Source: Nitrospirota bacterium (GTDB taxonomy: Bacteria > Nitrospirota > Nitrospiria > Nitrospirales > UBA8639). From it: DNA of 32,213 nucleotides. Location of the stretch: assembly GCA_027623995.1 (NCBI GenBank), contig JAQBUF010000040.1:1-32213 (forward strand), given 5' to 3'. The translations under genes were made by a program, and so were the position numbers. The notes under the pieces are model-generated. The model was not told the DNA's origin and searched no databases. It saw only the letters and a program-made list of their open reading frames with translations. Of this stretch, positions 1 to 7,489 are shown piece by piece. The stretch's first letter is position 1, and each line of letters starts with the position of its first letter.

Positions 1-472
1 GAAGATGCTGCAGCTACCCAAACGACTTGACGACCAGAGTCGTATAAATGGAGAGGAAAAATAACCCACGAGGGCTTCCATTCAATTATTTGCACTTGAT
101 CGTATTGTGCTGCCAGAACCATAAATTCCGTATGATCCGTAAAGATGATATTTCCATGTTAAGCGTCACTAGCTGGGTAAGGACATCTTGCCTCCAATTC
201 CAGTAAATTCTGGGAAAGGGGACTGCTCGTTGAGAAAATGGGATAAAAAGAACAATGAAAAATTTGCAGATGTATGGGAATGAAGGGTCAGGGGTGTAAC
301 TTTAGTTTTGTTTATGTAAATCTTGATCACGCAGTCTTGGGTAAGCCTATTCGAGAAAAACTCTTGGTAATTCCCTTTGTTGAAGGCAAAAGGAACCCTT
401 GACAAACGAGGGCGTGCAACGCTACGCCTAGGGAGGGCGCGTTGAATAAAGCCAAGCAGAAGGAGGTCGTCA
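1..472. other. left-edge intergenic stretch
   Basis: I see no convincing gene here. Short minus-strand frames exist but overlap one another, lack ribosome binding sites and have no family signature. A TTGACA hexamer at 399-404 could be the -35 box for the small gene at 473, but the matching -10 region (around 423-428, TACGCC) is poor. Confidence 0.5.
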
Positions 473-682
473 ATGCCAGTGAATGTGTTGAGCAGAGATA
501 CGCCAAAAGGGGAAAAACCACCGGAATGGGTCGCCGCTCTTCAGAAGGCCAAAGAGCCCACTGCAGAAGAAAAGCAACAGGAGATTGATCTCGCGGTTCA
601 AGAGCAGGAGGCGTTGTGGGAGTCAGAAGAAGTCGGCATTGTCCATTGGTCAGGAGAGAATGGAATGCGTTATAACGATTAA
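473..682 (+). CDS. small acidic hypothetical protein (69 aa)
   Basis: I do not recognise this protein. It is 69 residues long, hydrophilic and rich in Glu, Gln and Lys. A central helical stretch of charged residues (about 25-50) is followed by a tail containing VGIVHW. No signal peptide or membrane segment is visible, so it is probably cytosolic. The ATG at 473 is well supported by an AGGAGG Shine-Dalgarno at 461-466 with a 6-nt spacer, which is the main reason to accept such a short gene. It stands alone: the next gene on this strand is hemL, and the STAS gene just downstream runs towards it. Function unknown. Confidence 0.55.
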   Translation: MPVNVLSRDTPKGEKPPEWVAALQKAKEPTAEEKQQEIDLAVQEQEALWESEEVGIVHWSGENGMRYND

Positions 683-740
683 GTGCCCCCTCGAATGTAT
701 CCGTGAGAGAATTCCCGGGTTGCTGTCAACACTTTGGGGC

Positions 741-1229
741 CTATGTGGTGTGCTTGCCAGCTCCGACCAATTCTTGTTCGTTGGAGTGTGTATGCTCTTC
801 AGAAGTTTCCTGAGCCTGTGGCTTGTGTGAAGGAATGCCAAAAGGGCGGTGGGTGACAAGTGGGGTGGTAGCCAAGGCCGTATCGTCCACCACGGTATTT
901 CGGCGATGAAGGGCATCATACACCGCCATATACGTAGGAATGGTGGAGGTAATTTCAGCCTGGTCGAGATCACGACGGACAGAGCTTAAAGGACTGACCA
1001 ATACTAATTGTCCCTCGCTTGTCGTGAAATATTCATGGGCAAATTTCAGCAATCCAACGATGCTTTCGCTGAGTTGGTACACCGACGTGAGATTCACCAC
1101 GACATAACGACACCCTTCAGCATGAAGGGTTTCCAGTGTTTGCATGAAGACGTCATGGTCCTGATCATCAAACTTCCCAAAACAATCTAAGACTGTGGAT
1201 TCGTGGATGTGTCGTTTTTCAAGATACAT
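741..1229 (-). CDS. STAS-domain protein (anti-sigma factor antagonist type)
   Basis: This is a 162-residue protein whose first ~110 residues have the STAS fold pattern: a beta strand (STVLDCFGKFD), a helix, a strand (CRYVVVNLTSVYQLSES), a further helix and the strand GQLVLVSP. STAS proteins of the SpoIIAA/RsbV type bind anti-sigma or kinase partners and are switched by phosphorylation of a serine or threonine after the second strand. Here the segment TSVYQLSESIVG holds candidate serines (DxSxxxS in classical members), but the usual Asp before the Ser is not obvious. The ~50-residue tail is Thr/His/Glu rich and looks disordered. A GGAAGGGAAG stretch lies just before the ATG. It is divergent from hemL with about 170 bp between starts. 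No partner kinase or anti-sigma factor is adjacent, so the role is open. Confidence 0.75.
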   Translation of the reverse strand: MYLEKRHIHESTVLDCFGKFDDQDHDVFMQTLETLHAEGCRYVVVNLTSVYQLSESIVGLLKFAHEYFTTSEGQLVLVSPLSSVRRDLDQAEITSTIPTYMAVYDALHRRNTVVDDTALATTPLVTHRPFGIPSHKPQAQETSEEHTHSNEQELVGAGKHTT

Positions 1230-1396
1230 GGTGCTTCCCTTCCGTCATGGTGGGTTAGTGAGCTGTTAATGACTCCATCGGAAAAACATATTTGAGACTT
1301 TAGGTCCGATCCAACCACTTCACATGGGTGCGGACGGGCAAATTTTACCTCATTAAAATTTTGCTAATTTAGGCGTATGAGCAGGAGGCGAAACCC

Positions 1397-2680
1397 GTGC
1401 AGACCACGACATCCAAAAAATTATTTGCCCAATCACAACGGTACATTCCTGGAGGGGTAAACAGCCCAGTCAGAGCGTTTCGGTCGGTCGGAGGGAGCCC
1501 TTTGTTTATCAAGCGAGCCCAAGGGCCCAGGGTCACTGACGTCGATGGCAACACATTTCTGGATTATGTCGCCTCCTGGGGACCGATGGTGCTAGGGCAT
1601 GCGCATCCTGCTGTAGTGCGTGCTATTCAGCGGGCAGCCAGCCAGGGCACGAGTTATGGGGCACCAACGGAACAGGAACTGATCCTGGCGCAAATGATTT
1701 GCGGAGCTTTCCCCTCTATAGAAAAAGTGCGTTTAGTTAGTTCAGGAACGGAAGCCGTGATGAGCGCGATTCGTGTGGCCCGGGGATTTACCAAGCGTGA
1801 TGCTATTTTGAAATTCGAAGGGTGCTATCACGGGCATGCGGATCATCTGCTCGTCAAAGCTGGCTCCGGTGCTGCAACGCTAGGTCTTCCCGATAGCCCT
1901 GGAGTACCCAAAGCTGCCGCTGCCCAGACCCTCACTGCTCCTTATAATGATATCGAAACCGTGAAAAGCCTCATTAGCAAGCATTGGCGAAACCTGGCCT
2001 GTATTATTGTCGAGCCTATTGCCGGAAATATGGGCGTGGTGTTGCCCAAAAAAGAGTTTCTCCGGCAATTGCGAACTCTCACCAAAAAACATGGCATCCT
2101 GCTCATCTTCGATGAAGTGATCTCAGGCTTTCGAGTGACCTATGGAGGAGCCCAAACCCTATATGGAATAAAACCAGACCTCACAACACTTGGGAAAATT
2201 ATCGGTGGGGGGCTTCCCGTGGGTGCCTACGGTGGGACGAAAGACATTATGGATCTCATTGCCCCAGCAGGTCCGGTCTACCAAGCTGGAACATTATCGG
2301 GGAACCCTTTAGCTGTAACAGCTGGTATAGAAACGCTTAAAAAACTCAGCGCCTCTGGGGTGTATGAAAAATTAGAACGAAGAGGAAAACAGTTAGCAGA
2401 AGGGTTGGGCAAGGCAGCAAAACAAGCCAATATCTCCTATTATCAAACACGAGTTGGCTCACTCATGGGCGCGTTCTTTGCCGATGGCCCAATCGTGGAT
2501 TACGCCTCCGCCAAAACCTCAGACACCGCACGATACGCCAAATTCTTTCACCACATGCTCGAACGCGGCTCCTACTTCGCCCCCTCCCAATTCGAAGCCG
2601 CCTTCGTCTCCACAGTCCACACCGCCGCCGACATAGACCAAACCCTCGAAGCCGCTCACCAAGTTTTTAAAAAACTATAG
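1397..2680 (+). CDS. hemL: glutamate-1-semialdehyde 2,1-aminomutase
   Basis: HemL converts glutamate-1-semialdehyde to 5-aminolevulinate, the last step of the C5 route to tetrapyrroles, in the cytosol with PLP/PMP. The 427-residue length is normal for the family. The N terminus carries the typical YIPGGVNSPVRAF signature. The PLP lysine is K267 in TTLGKIIGGGLPVGAYGG, the cofactor Asp lies in IFDEVISGFR (residues 237-246), and SSGTEA (115-120) binds the cofactor phosphate. The start is GTG at 1397, supported by an AGGAGG at 1383-1388. The gene stands alone, divergent from the STAS gene. The last ~200 bp are visibly richer in C-ending codons than the rest. The stop codon lies inside one copy of a ~35 bp direct repeat that recurs beyond higA, so the adjacent cassette may have arrived at this 3' end. 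Confidence 0.97.
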   Translation: MQTTTSKKLFAQSQRYIPGGVNSPVRAFRSVGGSPLFIKRAQGPRVTDVDGNTFLDYVASWGPMVLGHAHPAVVRAIQRAASQGTSYGAPTEQELILAQMICGAFPSIEKVRLVSSGTEAVMSAIRVARGFTKRDAILKFEGCYHGHADHLLVKAGSGAATLGLPDSPGVPKAAAAQTLTAPYNDIETVKSLISKHWRNLACIIVEPIAGNMGVVLPKKEFLRQLRTLTKKHGILLIFDEVISGFRVTYGGAQTLYGIKPDLTTLGKIIGGGLPVGAYGGTKDIMDLIAPAGPVYQAGTLSGNPLAVTAGIETLKKLSASGVYEKLERRGKQLAEGLGKAAKQANISYYQTRVGSLMGAFFADGPIVDYASAKTSDTARYAKFFHHMLERGSYFAPSQFEAAFVSTVHTAADIDQTLEAAHQVFKKL

Positions 2681-2714
2681 GTTTGAAAAATTATTAAATG
2701 CAGGGTTTCGCCCC
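2677..2714. repeat. direct repeat, left copy (flanks higBA cassette)
   Basis: This copy begins ATAGGTTTGA and ends ATGCAGGGTTTCGCCCC. It overlaps the hemL stop codon (TAG at 2678-2680). The right copy is at 3708-3742 and differs only by a few bases in the A/T-rich middle. Together they bracket a segment of about 1 kb holding a long palindrome and higBA. Confidence 0.8.
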
Positions 2715-2723
2715 TGCAGGCGA

Positions 2724-2749
2724 GTCACTTTTGTTTCGGCAAAAGTGAC
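2724..2749. repeat. perfect 10-bp inverted repeat hairpin
   Basis: GTCACTTTTG at 2724-2733 and CAAAAGTGAC at 2740-2749 form a perfect 10-bp stem around the 6-nt loop TTTCGG. It is just downstream of hemL but lacks a following T run, so it is more likely part of the adjacent repeat element than a classical terminator. Confidence 0.8.
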
Positions 2750-2765
2750 CAAAACCATGTTTGCC

Positions 2766-2887
2766 CGTGCGCGACCCCAAGGGGGTCCCTGGACCAGCAC
2801 CCCGAATCAAGATGGCGAGAGAACTCGCTTTGCTCAAACAGCTCTCGCCGAGAGGTGGGATTCGGGGCACTGGCCCAGCCGCGCACG
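2766..2887. repeat. 122-bp nested palindromic element
   Basis: Three pairs of arms are nested in the correct order. CGTGCGCG (2766-2773) pairs with CGCGCACG (2880-2887). CCCCGAATC (2800-2808) pairs with GATTCGGGG (2859-2867). GGCGAGAG (2814-2821) pairs with CTCTCGCC (2842-2849). The stretch between the outer and middle arms also pairs imperfectly (CTGG/CCAG type). The whole could fold as one long hairpin in DNA or RNA and resembles a non-coding dispersed element or MITE. A long open frame crosses it into higB, but that is an artefact of the palindrome being free of stops. Confidence 0.75.
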
Positions 2888-2958
2888 AAGGCGTTAATTG
2901 CCAAGAAAAAAATTAACGAAATCGAAACGTGGATGGGGAAGCGTTACTTTTTGATGTT

Positions 2959-2991
2959 GGATTGGATACCGCAATTTGCGATCTCCAATCC
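2959..2991. repeat. nested hairpin upstream of higB
   Basis: GGATTGGA (2959-2966) pairs with TCCAATCC (2984-2991), and inside it CGCAA pairs with TTGCG around a single T. A CTTTTT run follows a few bases later, so it could insulate higBA from hemL read-through as a weak terminator. That role is inference. Confidence 0.5.
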
Positions 2992-3041
2992 ACAAGTTCT
3001 TTTTCCCCGAAGCCTTTGGGTCTCTTTATTAACCTCATTTA

Positions 3042-3068
3042 TTGACAGCTGTATATATGCGGTATACA
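3042..3068 (+). promoter_or_regulatory. higBA promoter with embedded inverted-repeat operator
   Basis: TTGACA at 3042-3047 is a perfect -35 box. TATACA at 3063-3068 is a good -10 box, with a short 15-bp spacer. The region between contains the inverted repeat TGTATA (3050-3055) and TATACA (3063-3068). That repeat covers the -10 box and is the kind of site the HigA antitoxin or HigBA complex binds for autorepression. Confidence 0.65.
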
Positions 3069-3076
3069 CTTGTCGT

Positions 3077-3364
3077 GTGATCGTCAATTTCCTTCATCGA
3101 GGGTTAAAAAGACTATTTCAGCGAGGTGAGAGTCGTGCTTTTCCAACTCATCATGTTCCGATACTTGAAGACATACTGTTCCGATTGGACACGGCTCAAG
3201 ACATCAAAGCCATGAATCTTCCTGCCTACCATTTGCATCAGCTGACAGGGAACTTTAAGGGATTTTGGAGTATGACAGTCGCTGCGAACTATCGGGTGAT
3301 TTTTAAGTTTAAAGACGGGCATGCAACCGATGTGGACTACCTCGATTACCACGGAAAAAAGTAA
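3077..3364 (+). CDS. higB: HigB-type mRNA interferase toxin (RelE superfamily)
   Basis: HigB toxins cut mRNA on the translating ribosome when not bound by HigA. The reading frame is open much further upstream, but homology to HigB begins only at the GTG at 3077 (IVNFLHRGLKRLF), giving 95 residues, the usual size. Family hallmarks are the helix LKRLFQRGESR, the segment MNLPAYHLHQLTG (residues 46-58), GFWSMTVAANYRVIFKF (71-87) and the C-terminal DYLDYH. R83 in NYRVIFKF and H92 are candidates for catalytic residues. There is no Shine-Dalgarno before this GTG, and it sits only about 8 bp after the -10 box, so the mRNA may be leaderless. higA follows 12 bp downstream in the toxin-first order typical of higBA. 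Confidence 0.88.
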   Translation: MIVNFLHRGLKRLFQRGESRAFPTHHVPILEDILFRLDTAQDIKAMNLPAYHLHQLTGNFKGFWSMTVAANYRVIFKFKDGHATDVDYLDYHGKK

Positions 3365-3376
3365 GGAGAAAATACT

Positions 3377-3676
3377 ATGGCCATGTTAAACCCACCTCAT
3401 CCAGGTCGGTCCCTCAAAAGGGATTGTATTGAGTATTTAGGATTGACCATTACCGAAGCGGCTGAACGTTTGGGAGTTACACGGCTAACCTTATCTAAAG
3501 TCGTGAATCAACGTTCAGGCATTTCTCCTGAACTCGCCATCCGGCTAGAAAAAATGGGATGGAGCACAGCAGATAGTTGGCTCGCGATGCAACAAGCCTA
3601 CGACCTCGCCCAAGCCAGAAAAAAATCCTCCCGAGTCAAAGTCCGCCCCTGCAAAACCCAACCAGCGTTGGCGTGA
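3377..3676 (+). CDS. higA: HigA-type antitoxin (XRE-family HTH)
   Basis: This 99-residue protein is the partner of the preceding toxin. The N terminus has the HigA signature [20 protein letters not shown]. It is followed by an XRE helix-turn-helix at about residues 27-60 ([25 protein letters not shown]) and the tail [31 protein letters not shown], the usual HigA ending. It neutralises HigB by direct binding and, with HigB, represses the shared promoter through the inverted repeat upstream of higB. An AAGGAG sequence precedes the ATG and the gap from higB is 12 bp, so the two are co-transcribed. The last 15 residues are basic and not part of the core family fold. Confidence 0.92.
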   Translation: MAMLNPPHPGRSLKRDCIEYLGLTITEAAERLGVTRLTLSKVVNQRSGISPELAIRLEKMGWSTADSWLAMQQAYDLAQARKKSSRVKVRPCKTQPALA

Positions 3677-3707
3677 GTATCACAGGTTCGCTATTTCTTT
3701 GACGATA

Positions 3708-3742
3708 ATAGGTTTGATTAATTATATGCAGGGTTTCGCCCC
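3708..3742. repeat. direct repeat, right copy (flanks higBA cassette)
   Basis: This copy runs from ATAGGTTTGA to ATGCAGGGTTTCGCCCC and matches 2677-2714 at nearly every position except the A/T-rich centre, where it is three bases shorter. It lies in non-coding DNA 32 bp after the higA stop. Confidence 0.8.
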
Positions 3743-3903
3743 GGCCTATAATAACTCATTCAAAATTCACTGTCAGGAAAATGCAATCTGCGATAAGAGA
3801 ATATCAATGCGAAGAAGCCGTGGATGGGCTATCGTTTGACACTGGGAAATCCAAAAATGATTGTGGTTTGAGGAAGATTGCTACCCAAACGAAATGCAGG
3901 ACT

Positions 3904-5298
3904 TTAACGCGGGCGCTGTTTGACAATGTCTAAGGCCGCAACTCGGTAAGTTTCCGCCATGGTGGGAAAGTTAAAAATGTTTTCAACAAAACTATCGATT
4001 TCGACTTGGCCTAGAAGGCCCATTTGTCCGATATGCACGAGCTCCGTCGCGCCTTCACCTACGATATGGACCCCAAGTAGTTTTTTACCCTGTGAGTCAG
4101 CGACTAATTTTAAAAGTCCATCGGTCATTCCCGAGATCTGGCCACGGGCAATTTCTTGAAATCGGGATCGGCCTACCAAAGCTCCTCCATGACGCGATAC
4201 GGCTTCCTCTTCGGTAATGCCAACGCTCGACATTTCAGGAATGGTGTAAATCCCCATGGGCACCATTTCGGCTGGATGGCCTGGATCGATGGCCAGCGCA
4301 TGACAAACGGCTCGCCGACCTTGTTCCATGGAACACGAGGCTAAGGATGGCGGCCCAATCACATCGCCCACGGCATAGACGTGAGGAAGAGTGGTTCGGA
4401 AGAATTCGTCTACAGGGATCAACCCACGCGGTGTCGGCTCAATGCCTACAGCCGAGAGATTCAGGTCTTCAATATTGGCCACACGCCCAAGGGCCATGAG
4501 CATTTTTTCACTATCAAGAGTTTCCCCATTGCCAAGCCGGGTCATGACTTTGGAAAGGCCATCCCATTGCACATCTTCGATTTTTTGCTCTCCGTAGTAG
4601 CGTCCGCCTGTGGCTTGAAATGCCTGCACGAATCCATCCGTGATTTCGGCATCCATAAATTTGACAGGCCTATCCGCTTGATCAACCATCGTGACTTGAA
4701 CACCCAGTAAGGAGAAAAACGAGGCATACTCACTGGCAATCACTCCTCCTCCTAAGACCGTGAGGGTTTTGGGCAGATAGGTCATGGAGAGAATCGAATC
4801 GCTATCGAGTATGTGCTCATGGTCTACGGGGACATTATCGGGGCGTCGAGGACGCGAGCCGGTGGCAATAACAATCACATCGGCTGAGTAGCGTTCGGTC
4901 ATCCGCTTTGGTGTCGTGAAATCGACTTCGTGGGCTGAGACAAATTTGGCTCGAGCATGAAAGCGCTTCACCTCATTGCGGTCAAGCTGGGCGGCCATAA
5001 ACGTTGAATGCGCTTGGATAACTTCATCAAGTCGCTGGATCAACGCAGGCACAGTCAGATCGTCTCGTAATCGAAAATCAAACACATTGGAGGTTCGTTG
5101 AAACCGAACCATATTGAGGGCACTTTCCCGAAGGGTTTTACTGGGGATCGTCCCGTGATGCACGCAAGCCCCGCCGACTTGCTTATCACGCTCAACGATC
5201 GCCACGCGTTTGCCTGCCTTCGCGCCTTGAATGGCTGCCTTTTGACCAGCGGGCCCACTGCCGATCACTAAAATGTCAAAATGATTTTCGGAGCTCAT
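3904..5298 (-). CDS. sthA: Si-specific (soluble) NAD(P)+ transhydrogenase
   Basis: This 464-residue flavoprotein passes reducing equivalents between NADPH and NAD+ in the cytosol. It belongs to the class I disulfide-reductase fold. The first Rossmann motif VIGSGPAGQKAA (residues 11-22) binds FAD. GGACVHHGTIPSKTLRE (42-58) replaces the redox CX4C of lipoamide dehydrogenase: C45 is present but the second Cys is T50, the hallmark of SthA. VLGGGVIASEYASFF (181-195) is the pyridine-nucleotide fold, YAVGDVIGPPSLA is the second FAD contact, and the C-terminal dimer domain ends in NFPTMAETYRVAALD. The start codon overlaps the stop of the upstream HDOD gene as ATGA, so it is translationally coupled and has no Shine-Dalgarno of its own. 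It balances NADPH and NADH pools; the direction in vivo cannot be read from the sequence. Confidence 0.95.
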   Translation of the reverse strand: MSSENHFDILVIGSGPAGQKAAIQGAKAGKRVAIVERDKQVGGACVHHGTIPSKTLRESALNMVRFQRTSNVFDFRLRDDLTVPALIQRLDEVIQAHSTFMAAQLDRNEVKRFHARAKFVSAHEVDFTTPKRMTERYSADVIVIATGSRPRRPDNVPVDHEHILDSDSILSMTYLPKTLTVLGGGVIASEYASFFSLLGVQVTMVDQADRPVKFMDAEITDGFVQAFQATGGRYYGEQKIEDVQWDGLSKVMTRLGNGETLDSEKMLMALGRVANIEDLNLSAVGIEPTPRGLIPVDEFFRTTLPHVYAVGDVIGPPSLASCSMEQGRRAVCHALAIDPGHPAEMVPMGIYTIPEMSSVGITEEEAVSRHGGALVGRSRFQEIARGQISGMTDGLLKLVADSQGKKLLGVHIVGEGATELVHIGQMGLLGQVEIDSFVENIFNFPTMAETYRVAALDIVKQRPR

Positions 5299-6164
5299 AC
5301 CACCATCGCATCCACGGCTTGGAGAATTTTTTCCCCTTGGGCCTGCAAATCATCCATATCGTCGGAATACAGATTCAACGCCTCGACAACCGGCAGGCTC
5401 TCTAATTCGGCAGCATCAAGCGAATTCAACCCTAAGAGGTTGGAGGCCATACAATCGGCTAAACACGTGACCATGGCTACAGGACTTGGATTCGGCGATT
5501 GGGTATAGTCTCGAAAATAGAGAATGGCCTCTTTGACTTGAGGGGGTAGTTTCCATTTTTCCACGACTGATGCTCCTACTGGCACATGATGGACCTCCAG
5601 CAACATTGAAAAACCATTCCATTCCAAGGTGACACCCAGGGACTGTTGAATCTCAAGCACAGCCTGAAGAACCACGGGTTTTCCAATAGTATGTAACAGT
5701 CCGCTGAGAAAGGCCCCCTCGACATTGTGACGCCCTTGCCGCGCAATTTCCTTGGCGTAAAGCCCCGAGGCTAAGGCGTGACGCCAGAGGCTAGTGATTT
5801 CTGGCTCATATCCTTGAACTCGAAACACGCCGCTTTCGATGGATACCGTCAGCGCGAGTTCACCCAACATCTTCATACCTAACCAGGAAACCGCTTGCTG
5901 CATCGAAACAATTGGAGACCGTGGGGCGTAGGCTGCCGAGTTGGCGATCTTTAAGACCTGACCGGCGATGGCCTGGTCTTGTTGAATCAACGTCGCTAAC
6001 TTCGCCATGTCGGCATCTGGATCGCTAGTTAAGTTGAGAACTTCAGTCGCGACTTGTGGAAGGAGGGGGAGCTTGAGCTCATCCTTGGTGATCCGATCGA
6101 CCAGGGCCGCATGAATGTGTTCAACCTGTTCTAACTCAACGGATGCAAGTGCTTCAGCCATCAA
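5295..6164 (-). CDS. HDOD domain protein
   Basis: This 289-residue protein is almost entirely an HDOD domain. The diagnostic start LPLLPQVATEVLNLTSDPDADMAKLATLIQ is at about residues 33-62. It is followed by the helix DQAIAGQVLKIANSAAY and the HD-like region SLWRHALASGLYAKEIARQ and GAFLSGLLHTIGKPVV. The metal-binding His-Asp pair of true HD phosphodiesterases is degenerate here (LLHTIG in place of LLHDIG), as expected for HDOD proteins, which are regulatory and not proven hydrolases. Members act in stress and c-di-GMP-linked signalling. Its stop overlaps the sthA start by 4 bp, which ties a signalling domain to a redox enzyme in one transcript. No membrane segment is seen. Confidence 0.88.
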   Translation of the reverse strand: MMAEALASVELEQVEHIHAALVDRITKDELKLPLLPQVATEVLNLTSDPDADMAKLATLIQQDQAIAGQVLKIANSAAYAPRSPIVSMQQAVSWLGMKMLGELALTVSIESGVFRVQGYEPEITSLWRHALASGLYAKEIARQGRHNVEGAFLSGLLHTIGKPVVLQAVLEIQQSLGVTLEWNGFSMLLEVHHVPVGASVVEKWKLPPQVKEAILYFRDYTQSPNPSPVAMVTCLADCMASNLLGLNSLDAAELESLPVVEALNLYSDDMDDLQAQGEKILQAVDAMVV

Positions 6165-6459
6165 TGAACCCCGCGTATAGAATGTTATTCCAGTGGCTAA
6201 AAATTACCATCCTAGAATATTACTTCTTTTTCTTCGGTTTTCTTGGTGGGCAGCTTTAGCGGCCTGGGGACATTAAGATAGGGAAATGGGTGTCTGGGGT
6301 TCTTTAACAGCTAGGAGAAAATGGTTGTGGTGATTGGAAGGAACACTCGGCAATACACAACTCGACAGAGGCTGATCTCACCAAGAGGGAGGCAATCAGC
6401 CCACCGTCTAGAAAAAAAACGGTCGAAGGACACAATGTATCTAACGAATTTCAGGATTC

Positions 6460-7224
6460 CTATTTCACCCCAGAGTAGTACCGAAGAATATCCGAGACTG
6501 ATATCAGCCCGACAATTTTCCCGTTCTCCGTGACGCAGACATGTCTGGTGGCTTTCTCTTTCATCAACTGTACGACATCAACCACCGAATCGCTGCTTTC
6601 CAAAGACACAATCGGTTCCCGCATACACGTCTTCACGGTGGTCGCGTTCGCATCGACTCCATTCGCGATCACTTCACGGGTCAACTCTGTTTCTGTGATA
6701 CTGCCCACGGTTTCATCGCCTCCATCCACCAGCAGAGAACCGATTTTCCATTCCTGTAGTAGTTGGGCTGCCTCTTTTAAGGTGGCGTCTTGGGATACCG
6801 ACCGAACAGTGGACGACATAAAGTCAATCACTTTGGGGCCTGAAGTTTTTTTGGCTTTTCGTCCAGAGGCAGCTTGAGCCCGACGTGTTTCAAGATCTGA
6901 GATACAGCTTTCAAGCACCCGTTGCCGTTGACGAAGGCTGTCGCGATTTTCATCGAAGTTCGCCCCTTCCGGCGCCTCTCCGGTGACATTCACTAACCCG
7001 CCGGCTTCTCCCAGCTCCGCATATTCATAGATTTCAAGATTCGCCGATGACCGACCGAACACGCTGGCAATGAGTTCCTCTGTGGAATTATCACACTCTT
7101 CTATCGAAGTCGTTGCCGAGCCCATCAAAAACGTTTTGAGGACGGCTAACCGTTCCCGAAATTGCGTGATATCATGATCAAAGGTGGCAATTGAAGTTTG
7201 AGGGGGACTTTTTTCTGTGGCCAT
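6460..7224 (-). CDS. CBS-domain pair protein with unknown N-terminal region
   Basis: This protein has 254 residues. The last half holds two CBS domains: CBS1 at about 132-186 (VIDFMSSTVRSVSQDATLKEAAQLL) and CBS2 at about 197-252 (CMREPIVSLESSDSVVDVVQLM, ending VGLISVSDILRYYSG). CBS pairs bind adenine nucleotides and act as energy or ligand sensors. The first ~95 residues have no motif I recognise. Residues 95-130 are a charged helix, probably a linker or coiled coil, ending in a basic stretch (GRKAKKTSGPK). No effector domain such as a transporter or IMPDH is fused, so it likely regulates a partner. An AGGAGG sits 8 nt before the ATG. It is divergent from hpf. Confidence 0.88.
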   Translation of the reverse strand: MATEKSPPQTSIATFDHDITQFRERLAVLKTFLMGSATTSIEECDNSTEELIASVFGRSSANLEIYEYAELGEAGGLVNVTGEAPEGANFDENRDSLRQRQRVLESCISDLETRRAQAASGRKAKKTSGPKVIDFMSSTVRSVSQDATLKEAAQLLQEWKIGSLLVDGGDETVGSITETELTREVIANGVDANATTVKTCMREPIVSLESSDSVVDVVQLMKEKATRHVCVTENGKIVGLISVSDILRYYSGVK

Positions 7225-7411
7225 ATGATTTTCCTCCTGTTGAATAAGGCCCCCATCCTACTCCATGACTCCTAGGGCAAACAAGCGATCGTCAGGAGGG
7301 AGGAAAGAAACGTATTTTTATTTTTCATGAAATATGGCAACCTTTTACGGTAAGGAAATTTCCAACAATCCGTGGCTTAATTTTTCATACTGATTTCAGA
7401 TGATGTTTCAC

Positions 7412-7440
7412 TTGGCTCAAGAGACACTTTGAAATACAAT
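7412..7440 (+). promoter_or_regulatory. candidate sigma-70 promoter of hpf
   Basis: TTGGCT (7412-7417) and TACAAT (7435-7440) are separated by exactly 17 bp. A start site near 7447 would give a leader of about 43 nt containing the AGGAGGT at 7479-7485. This is a motif match only. Confidence 0.45.
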
Positions 7441-7489
7441 AGAGTGAGATCATTCTTTCAAACATCATTTAGGGCATGAGGAGGTGAGA

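Noticed and set aside
1-26. Similarity between the left edge and 3873-3892 (shared GCTACCCAAACGA)
   Set aside because: The shared stretch is only 13 bp plus a partial match and has no visible context. It could be chance.
169-521. Two overlapping short minus-strand frames at the left edge
   Set aside because: They overlap each other in different frames, lack start signals and run through the ribosome binding site of the gene at 473.
2855-3076. Upstream extension of the higB frame (74 extra codons)
   Set aside because: It runs through the long palindrome and the promoter/operator. HigB homology and length begin at the GTG at 3077.
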